Assembly: GCF_025566985.1 (NCBI RefSeq)
Contig: NZ_JAOQJD010000005.1
Span: 97,276 to 161,275 of the forward strand
Direction: 5' to 3'
Length of the DNA: 64,000 nt
Origin: Aedoeadaptatus acetigenes
GTDB lineage: Bacteria > Bacillota > Clostridia > Tissierellales > Peptoniphilaceae
Shown: positions 58,943-64,000 of the stretch, one piece after another
Numbering within the stretch: position 1 is the stretch's first letter
How the letters are laid out: every line of letters begins with the position of its first letter
Made by a program: the position numbers and the translations under genes
The notes under the pieces: generated by a model
The model's database searches: none
What the model saw: the letters and a program-made list of their open reading frames with translations, nothing else
Told to the model about the DNA's origin: nothing

Positions 58943-59336
58943 GTGCAAAAAGATAGCACTTGTTTTCCCTATCGCCTAAAATTAAATCACCACAACATAA
59001 TAAAGGGGGTCAAACAAGTGCAAAACAATATTACCACATTACTTTTAGGAATCCAAGACGTCGAGGTTACCGCTGTTTTAGAAGAAAGACGGCTCATTAC
59101 CATTGACTGCAAACCCGTTCATGATCGGGTTTGTCCTCACTGTGGCTCGACCCACGCCTGGGTCCACGATCACCGGGAGCAAGTCCTTCGGGACGCACCG
59201 ATGCGGCGCAAGCACGTGCTTCTGCGGGTTAAGAAGACACGGTATGATTGCAAGGATTGCGGGGCGCGCTTTGAGGCACCTCTTTCCTTTGTCGCCAAGG
59301 GCAAGCAGATGACAAAGCGTTTAATTGCTTATGTGG
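58943..59336 (+). repeat. Direct repeat, copy B (ISL3 5' part)
   Basis: Second copy of 57991-58384. It starts directly at the outer end of the IS30-type fragment and lacks the first 47 bases of the ISL3 element, including the left inverted repeat. Confidence 0.93.
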
Positions 59337-60205
59337 TGGATGCTTTTCGGGATATTCGTTCTGTGTCGGAGTTGGCGCGGGAAGTGGGCATTTCAACGAC
59401 GAGTATTTTCCGTATCGTGGCTTGTCTGTTTGTGCCCCGTCAACGGCTGCCTCGCGTCTTTTGCATCGACGAGTTTAAGGGCGATAGCGGCGGAAGCAAG
59501 TACCAAACCACCTTGGCCGATGGGGAGGCCCATCGAATCATCGATATCCTTCCGACGCGCTACGGCAAGGATTTAGCCGCTTATTTCTCTTCCATTGATC
59601 GAGCGGAACGACGCGGCGTCGAGATCTTTGTCAGCGATATGTGCGGCACCTTTAAAGGCGTGAGAGAAACCTTCTTTCCACAGAGTACCCATGTCATTGA
59701 CCGCTACCATTTCATCCGCCAAGTCCATTGGGCCTTGGAAAATGTGCGGAAGCGGGAACAGAAACGGATGACGGCGACGGAAAGAAAATGGTTTAAACGA
59801 AGCCGCAGCCTCCTAAAAAAGCCGGCGAAAGACCTGACCGAAGCAGAGAAAAGCCTTGTCGCCACCATGCTTGAAAAGAGTGATGCCATTCGAACCGCCT
59901 ACGTCCTAAAAGAAGGCTTTTACACCTACGTCCTTTCTCAGAAAGACAAAGAAACAGCGAGTGTGGCTCTTTCAAAGTGGATGGAAGAGGCAAAGAAAGG
60001 CGGGCTAAAGGAGTGGCGCTACTGCTTGCGCGCCTACAAAAACTGGTTCGATGAGATTACCAACAGCTTTGATTACCCGTGGAGTAACGGCTACGTGGAA
60101 GGAACGCACAACAAGATCAAGACGGTGAAGCGCGTGGCCTTTGGGATGCAAAACTTTCATCATTTCCGAACAAAACTGCTTTTTGTCTGTTCGAAAGATC
60201 GGTGA
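59018..60205 (+). CDS. ISL3-family transposase, complete
   Basis: The 395-residue transposase has an N-terminal zinc ribbon (CPHCGSTHAWVHDH...YDCKDCGARF) and an HTH (SVSELAREVGISTTSIFRI). The DDE domain includes FCIDEFKGDSGGSKYQ, IFVSDMCGTFKGVRE, VIDRYHFIRQVHWALENVRK and the C-terminal SNGYVEGTHNKIKTVKRVAFG, where the catalytic Glu is. The frame is intact. The GTG at 59018 corresponds to the start in the partial copy. The frame extends upstream to 58904 across the IS30 junction, which is not used. Confidence 0.93.
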   Translation: MQNNITTLLLGIQDVEVTAVLEERRLITIDCKPVHDRVCPHCGSTHAWVHDHREQVLRDAPMRRKHVLLRVKKTRYDCKDCGARFEAPLSFVAKGKQMTKRLIAYVVDAFRDIRSVSELAREVGISTTSIFRIVACLFVPRQRLPRVFCIDEFKGDSGGSKYQTTLADGEAHRIIDILPTRYGKDLAAYFSSIDRAERRGVEIFVSDMCGTFKGVRETFFPQSTHVIDRYHFIRQVHWALENVRKREQKRMTATERKWFKRSRSLLKKPAKDLTEAEKSLVATMLEKSDAIRTAYVLKEGFYTYVLSQKDKETASVALSKWMEEAKKGGLKEWRYCLRAYKNWFDEITNSFDYPWSNGYVEGTHNKIKTVKRVAFGMQNFHHFRTKLLFVCSKDR

Positions 60206-60225
60206 TGAATGGCATTTGGGAAAAC

Positions 60226-60254
60226 AAAAAGGAGCCTAGTTTTCACTAGACTCC
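60226..60254 (-). terminator. Terminator at the right end of the ISL3 element (minus strand)
   Basis: Read on the minus strand, GGAGTCTAGT and ACTAGGCTCC form a 10-pair stem with one G-U around a GAAA tetraloop, followed by TTTTT. It faces transcripts entering from the right and now lies directly after pyrC. Confidence 0.87.
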
Positions 60255-60274
60255 CCAATGGTTGACATAGAACC
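60250..60274 (+). repeat. Right terminal inverted repeat of ISL3 element
   Basis: It begins ACTCCCCAATGG and ends AGAACC, complementary to the left repeat at 20 of 25 positions. Confidence 0.85.
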
Positions 60275-60278
60275 TTTT

Positions 60279-61502
60279 TTATTCAAATGCATGGTATTTG
60301 CCTTTGACGCAAATGCCTTTTATTTTTCCCTTAAACGTCTTTCCGATCAGGGGAGAATTGTGGCTTTTGCCGCGGAAGAAGGCCTCGTCTACCGCGGTTT
60401 CGCCTTCGGGATCGAAGAGCACGAATTCGCCGCCGGCGACGCCTTTGTGGGGCAGCTTGTAAAAGTCCGCCGGGATTTTCGTCATGGCGGCGATAAGGTC
60501 TTCCAATGTGCATTTCTCCTTAAGCACCAACTCCGTGTAGAGGAGCACGAAGGCGGTCTCGAGACCCGTGATGCCCGAGGGGGCGTTTTTCAGGGGCCTG
60601 TTTTTTTCCTCCGCTGTGTGAGGCGCGTGGTCCGTGGCGATGCAGAAGTTTTCGTGGCCGATAAATTTCGCAAGATCCGATGCGTCCATGGCGGTGCGCA
60701 GAGGCGGATTCATTTTCGCCAAGGTGCCGTAAGTCTTCACGTCCTCCCCGGTCATGGTCAGGTGGTGGGGCGTGATCTCGCCGAGCACCTTGGCCCCGGA
60801 CTCGGCGAAGGCGGCCACGAGGCGGGCGGTGAGGGCGCAGGAAATGTGCTGAATGTCAAGTTTCGCCCCCAGGTAATGGGCCAGGGAAAGGTCCCGGGCC
60901 GAGAGGCTGTATTCCGCCATGGCCTCGGCGCCTTTAAGGCCGAAGGCGGGGGCAAAGCGGCTGTCCACCCCCGGATTTTTCACATAGGCGGGATCTTCTT
61001 CGTGAAGGCTCACGGGCAGATCCAAGGCTTTGGCCCGAAGGAGGCCTTCTTTTAACAGGTCCATATTATCCACGGGAAAGCCGTCGTCGGAAAAGCCCAC
61101 GGCCCCGAGGCGCGCCGCCTCTTCCATGTCCACGAGCACTTCGCCCTTGAGGTCCTTCGTCAGGGCGCTCACAGTGTAGGCGTGAAGGGGCAGCGCCTTT
61201 GCCCGGGCGTAGAAATCTGCGATGGCTCCTCCCGTCATAACGGGTTTCGTGTTGGCCATGGCGAGAATGTGGCCGTAGCCGCCGTGTAGGGCCGCCGCGG
61301 CGCCGGTGTCCAAGGTTTCTTTTTCTGTAAAGCCCGGGTCCCTTAAATGGACGTGCACGTCCACAAAGGCGGGAAAGGCCATCAGGCCCTCGCCGTCGAC
61401 GGTTTTATCCGCGCCTTCCACGGGGACGGTGAGGGTGGCGGTTTCGTATCGCCGGGACACGGGATCGATGATGCGAACATTTTTTACGGTAAGTGTAGCC
61501 AT
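60279..61502 (-). CDS. pyrC: Dihydroorotase
   Basis: PyrC closes carbamoyl-aspartate to dihydroorotate in pyrimidine synthesis. The 407-residue product has the zinc motif DVHVHLRDPGFTEKE (H50, H52), ANTKPVM, LDIQHISCALTARLV, GEITPHHLTMT and ATDHAPHTAEEK, as in class I dihydroorotases. The frame extends upstream to 61763, but ATG at 61502 follows AGGAGG and fits the family. No other pyr gene is in the window. Its stop is 5 bases from the ISL3 end, so the insertion probably removed its original downstream context. The DNA looks more GC-rich than its neighbours. Confidence 0.95.
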   Translation of the reverse strand: MATLTVKNVRIIDPVSRRYETATLTVPVEGADKTVDGEGLMAFPAFVDVHVHLRDPGFTEKETLDTGAAAALHGGYGHILAMANTKPVMTGGAIADFYARAKALPLHAYTVSALTKDLKGEVLVDMEEAARLGAVGFSDDGFPVDNMDLLKEGLLRAKALDLPVSLHEEDPAYVKNPGVDSRFAPAFGLKGAEAMAEYSLSARDLSLAHYLGAKLDIQHISCALTARLVAAFAESGAKVLGEITPHHLTMTGEDVKTYGTLAKMNPPLRTAMDASDLAKFIGHENFCIATDHAPHTAEEKNRPLKNAPSGITGLETAFVLLYTELVLKEKCTLEDLIAAMTKIPADFYKLPHKGVAGGEFVLFDPEGETAVDEAFFRGKSHNSPLIGKTFKGKIKGICVKGKYHAFE

Positions 61503-61586
61503 GGCTCCTCCTAACGACGGAAACAATTCTGTGATAGAATACAATTGCAAACGGGGTATGAATACAGTAATGAATAGAGGTGGATT

Positions 61587-62279
61587 ATGAAAAGATACAA
61601 GGCATTTGACGTGGTCGGTCCCATTATGGTGGGGCCTTCCAGCTCCCACACGGCGGGAGCCTGCAAGATCGGAAACGCCGCATTGGCCATTAGCGGAGAC
61701 AGCCCCTTTCACAAGGTGCGCTTCAATCTCCACGGCTCCTTTGCCTCGACCTATCGCGGGCACGGCACGGACATGGCCCTGGTCGGCGGCATCTTGGGCA
61801 TTATGCCCGACGACGAACAGCTGAGAGACAGCTTTAAAATCGCCGAGGAAAAGGGCTTGGCCTACGAATTTGTGGAAACGGATTTAGGGGATCGCCACCC
61901 GAACTCCGTAGAGATTATTTTCTTCTACGACAATGGCGGCCATTTGTCCGTCACGGGATCCTCCATCGGCGGTGGAAATATGCTCATCGTCGCCATTAAC
62001 GACATCGAAGTGGCGTTTAAGAATCAATACCCTACCCTTATTTTACAATATCAGGAACAAAAAGGGGTCATCGCCCTGGTTTCTTCTATATTAACGGACA
62101 ACGACTACAATATCGAAACCATGGTCACCAACAAAATCGACGAAACGGTGACCTTGGTCACGGAGATCACCCACTCGGTGGATCCCGCCATTTTGGAGCC
62201 GATCCTCAAGGATCCCCGCTTTGAATTTGCGAAATACGTGGACATTATTAAACCCATGCAAGGGAGACACCATGATTAA
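61587..62279 (+). CDS. sdaAB: L-serine dehydratase, beta subunit
   Basis: With the alpha subunit it deaminates L-serine to pyruvate using a [4Fe-4S] cluster, an energy route in amino-acid-fermenting anaerobes. The 230-residue protein begins KRYKAFDVVGPIMVGPSSSHTAGA and has FYDNGGHLSVTGSSIGGGNM plus a C-terminal ACT domain (GVIALVSSILTDNDYNIETM). It is divergent to pyrC and overlaps the alpha gene by eight bases. Confidence 0.96.
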   Translation: MKRYKAFDVVGPIMVGPSSSHTAGACKIGNAALAISGDSPFHKVRFNLHGSFASTYRGHGTDMALVGGILGIMPDDEQLRDSFKIAEEKGLAYEFVETDLGDRHPNSVEIIFFYDNGGHLSVTGSSIGGGNMLIVAINDIEVAFKNQYPTLILQYQEQKGVIALVSSILTDNDYNIETMVTNKIDETVTLVTEITHSVDPAILEPILKDPRFEFAKYVDIIKPMQGRHHD

Positions 62280-63147
62280 AACGGCAAAGGCATTGATCGA
62301 ATTATGCCGAGAAAAAGACTGGAAGATTTCGGATTACGTGCTGGAAGAAGAGTCCAGAGGCGACGAGGAAAAGAAGGCCGCCATCTTAAAGGAACTGCAC
62401 CACATGCTGGGCATTATGAAGGAATCCACTTCCCGCACCTTGGAATCGGGCACGAATTTAAACCACGATTTAATTAAGGACTTCGGGAAAAAGACCTGGG
62501 AGTATTCTAAGAGCGGCAAGAAATTCGTCACCGACGAAAAGACTTTGCGCGCCATGGCGCGGGCCTTCTCCACCTTTGAATCCAATGCAAAGATGGATGT
62601 GATCGTGGCGGCGCCCACGGCGGGCAGTTGCGGCATCGTGCCGGCGGCTTTGGTGACGGCGGCGGAAGACATCGACGCCTCCGACGACGAATTGGTGGAA
62701 GCCCTTTTAACATCCATCGGCATCGGCCAATTTATCGCCGGCTACGGCACCTTCGCCGGAAGTGAAGGGGGCTGCCAAGCGGAATGCGGTGCGGCCTCTT
62801 CCATGGCGGCGGCGGCTTTGGCGCAGCTTTACGGCGGCGATGTGGAAACCTGCCTAAATGCGGCCTCCATCGCCATCGTGAACATCTTGGGCTTGGTCTG
62901 CGACCCCTTGGGCGGCCTGGTTCAATACCCCTGCACCTTCAGAAACGCATCCGGCGTCTCCAACGCACGGGTCAGCGCCGACATGGCTCTGGCCGGAACG
63001 TACAGCATCATTCCCTTCGACGAAGTCTGCAAAGCCATGAAAGAAGTGGGCGACGCCATGCCCGCCTCCCTCCGCGAAACGGGGATCGGCGGTTTGGCTG
63101 GCACGGACACGGCAAAAACCCTCTGCGGGAAAATCTTCGGTAAATAA
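62272..63147 (+). CDS. sdaAA: L-serine dehydratase, alpha subunit
   Basis: The 291-residue catalytic subunit shows IVAAPTAGSCGIVPAAL, AGSEGGCQAECGAASSMAAA and NILGLVCDPLGGLVQYPC, which carry the cluster cysteines, and ends GGLAGTDTAKTLCGKIFGK. The frame opens at 62221, but ATG at 62272 follows GGGAGA and is right for the family. The standard sdaAB-sdaAA order is kept. Confidence 0.96.
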   Translation: MIKTAKALIELCREKDWKISDYVLEEESRGDEEKKAAILKELHHMLGIMKESTSRTLESGTNLNHDLIKDFGKKTWEYSKSGKKFVTDEKTLRAMARAFSTFESNAKMDVIVAAPTAGSCGIVPAALVTAAEDIDASDDELVEALLTSIGIGQFIAGYGTFAGSEGGCQAECGAASSMAAAALAQLYGGDVETCLNAASIAIVNILGLVCDPLGGLVQYPCTFRNASGVSNARVSADMALAGTYSIIPFDEVCKAMKEVGDAMPASLRETGIGGLAGTDTAKTLCGKIFGK

Positions 63148-63260
63148 ATCTAACCTTTGGTAAAGAAAGGTAAAATAAAGCCGCCCCGCCCTTTTTTCCT
63201 CAAGCCTTTCGGGTACAATAGGAACAAGAAAACAATTCCGACACCAAGGAGGCAATTATT

Positions 63261-63740
63261 ATGATTACCATGGAAAAAATCGACTACGTGATTTCCGTCA
63301 CCGGGGCAAGCTACGGCGACGTGCGGGAGGCTCTGCTTTCCGCCGACGGCGACGTGGATAAAGCCATTCGCCTGCTCATGGGCGAAGAAAGAGCCGAAGA
63401 AGAACAAAAGGAAAGCTTCAATTTTAAAGACGACAAAAAGACCCGAGTGGAAGACATTTCCGACACCATCTCCAATTTCGGCGAAGAAGTCATCGACGCC
63501 GTGAAAGATTTCTGGGAAAAAGGCAACGCCACCAAACTCGTGATCATGGACGAAAAAGACGAAGTGATCTTAAACGTCTCCATGAACCTGGGCGCCATCT
63601 GGACGGTGATCGCACCGGTTGCGGCCCTTATGGGCGTGGGCATCGGCATCATCAGCCGCTGGGAATTCTACATTTATCTGGACGACGGAAAAGTCATCAA
63701 CGTCAAGGACTACATCACCAAAAAACACCGCATGCGGTAA
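63261..63740 (+). CDS. UBA-like + DUF4342 protein
   Basis: The 159-residue protein has an N-terminal UBA/TS-N-like helix bundle (about 3-40, KIDYVISVTGASYGDVREAL, DVDKAIRLLM), a charged linker, and a DUF4342 domain (about 78-155). That domain starts VIDAVKDFWEKGNATKLVI and has one hydrophobic segment (WTVIAPVAALMGVGIGIIS). The N-terminal fold is known from EF-Ts and NAC; the function of this combination is unknown. It has an AAGGAGG site and its own terminator, so it is a single-gene unit. Confidence 0.88.
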   Translation: MITMEKIDYVISVTGASYGDVREALLSADGDVDKAIRLLMGEERAEEEQKESFNFKDDKKTRVEDISDTISNFGEEVIDAVKDFWEKGNATKLVIMDEKDEVILNVSMNLGAIWTVIAPVAALMGVGIGIISRWEFYIYLDDGKVINVKDYITKKHRMR

Positions 63741-63747
63741 TAACCGG

Positions 63748-63775
63748 CGCAGCGCCTTCGGGGGCTGCGTTTTTT
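63748..63775 (+). terminator. Intrinsic terminator after the UBA-DUF4342 gene
   Basis: CGCAGCGCC (63748-63756) and GGGGCTGCG (63761-63769) pair with one mismatch around a TTCG tetraloop, followed by six T. Confidence 0.88.
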
Positions 63776-63821
63776 GTACTCGAAAATTCGCCATAAAAAG
63801 CCCTCGCCGCTTCATCTAGAG

Positions 63822-64000
63822 TGACCCCATAAAGTTGGACTTAATCGAGTAAGCATTTCGCTTGCTCGATTTTGTTTTACATACTCTTCTTTCTATGCAG
63901 ATTTCATTCGTTCACGGTATTGCTTCGGACTCAAGCCACCCAACTTTTCTTTGATTCGATCGTTGTTGTAGTAGCGGATGAAACGTTCGATGGAACGCAC
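63822..64000 (-). mobile_element. IS3-family (IS150-like) element, end only
   Basis: The outer end reads TGACCCCATAAAGTTGGAC (63822-63840), a typical terminal repeat of IS150-type IS3 elements, followed inward by a hairpin (arms 63842-63853 and 63859-63870) and the end of the transposase. The rest of the element lies beyond the window. Confidence 0.88.
63893..64000 (-). CDS. IS3-family transposase OrfB, C-terminal end (partial)
   Basis: The minus strand encodes RSIERFIRYYNNDRIKEKLG followed by GLSPKQYRERMKSA and a stop, the standard C-terminus of IS3 OrfB (the 'YNxxRxxxxLGxxSPxxYR' pattern). It enters from the right edge and stops at 63893-63895. Confidence 0.92.
   Translation of the reverse strand: MRSIERFIRYYNNDRIKEKLGGLSPKQYRERMKSA

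Larger units (their letters stand above)
57944..60274 (+). mobile_element. ISL3-family element(s), interrupted by an IS30-type fragment
   Basis: The outer ends are related inverted repeats at 57944-57968 and 60250-60274 (20 of 25 bases match). Between them are the first 441 bases of an ISL3 element, an N at 58385, a truncated IS30-type sequence, and an ISL3 copy lacking its first 47 bases but complete to the right end. The flanks (GTATTTTT left, TTTTTTAT right) do not give a clear 8-bp target duplication. The patch is either two nested insertions or one insertion wrongly joined in assembly. Confidence 0.9.

Noticed and set aside
57936..60282. 8-bp target duplication around the ISL3 patch
   Set aside because: The flanks differ; the T-rich similarity is too weak, and the two ends may come from different insertion events.
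61503..61763. 87-codon upstream extension of pyrC on the minus strand
   Set aside because: It runs into sdaAB on the opposite strand; the ATG at 61502 has AGGAGG and fits the family length.
63152..63173. ACCTTT/AAAGGT inverted repeat after sdaAA
   Set aside because: The stem is short and no T-run follows on either side, so I do not call a terminator.
1..64000. CRISPR array, restriction-modification or other defence locus
   Set aside because: No regularly spaced repeats and no cas, methylase, nuclease-toxin pair or retron-type gene could be recognised apart from the speculative minor capsid extension.

Overview
The window looks like a chromosomal segment of an anaerobic, low-oxygen Bacillota (Clostridia/Tissierellia type). 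The reasons are the gene order rnc-smc-ftsY, ylxM-ffh-rpsP-khpA-rimM-trmD-rplS and ruvCAB-queA-tgt-yajC, the SCIFF peptide with its radical SAM maturase, an Fe-S two-subunit L-serine dehydratase, HemZ, a T-box riboswitch, and strong Shine-Dalgarno sites. Species cannot be fixed from the sequence alone. The first 22 kb is visibly more AT-rich than the rest.

Region 1 (1-22416) is the right-hand part of a prophage of a long-tailed siphovirus. In order it carries the packaging genes (end of the small terminase, large terminase, portal), the head (minor capsid, a tRNA-Trp, scaffold, major capsid), head completion and neck genes, the tail tube, two tail chaperones, a 1668-residue tape measure, baseplate and fibre genes, and lysis (holin, bifunctional endolysin, second holin-like protein). 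The layout resembles Listeria A118-like phages. Integrase, repressor and replication genes are not in the window. A 22-base stretch identical in form to the 3' end of a tRNA-Leu gene (22395-22416) is a plausible right attachment site.

Region 2 (22474-57943) is dense host core sequence on the plus strand. A first operon holds plsX-acpP-rnc-(Elp3-like radical SAM)-smc-ftsY. Then come alr, and ylxM-ffh-rpsP-khpA-rimM-trmD-rplS (protein targeting and ribosome assembly). These are followed by a GH18/SH3 envelope protein, a zinc phospholipase C-like protein, asnA under an asparagine T-box, and an unknown 252-residue protein behind a perfect palindrome. The rest is ruvC-ruvA-ruvB-spoIID-like-queA-tgt-yajC-scfA-scfB-recJ-rel-dtd-MBL hydrolase-hemZ-MurE-like-aspS-rseC-like, with many 4-14 base overlaps that suggest long co-transcribed units.

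Region 3 (57944-60274) is an insertion-sequence patch: an ISL3-family element whose first ~400 bp appears twice, separated by a truncated IS30-type transposase. A single ambiguous base (N at 58385) sits exactly at the junction, so part of this arrangement may be an assembly join. Both outer ends of the ISL3 sequence carry intrinsic terminators facing incoming transcription.

Region 4 (60275-64000) holds pyrC (minus strand, its stop 5 bases from the IS end), sdaAB-sdaAA, and a UBA-DUF4342 protein. At the edge is the end of an IS3-family (IS150-like) element.

I found no CRISPR array and no clear new defence system. The best candidates for something undescribed are the minor capsid protein with an unusual C-terminal extension and an overlapping small acidic partner gene, the endolysin with an internal start for its wall-binding tail, the MurE-like ligase lacking the usual substrate motif, and the palindrome-controlled 252-residue protein.
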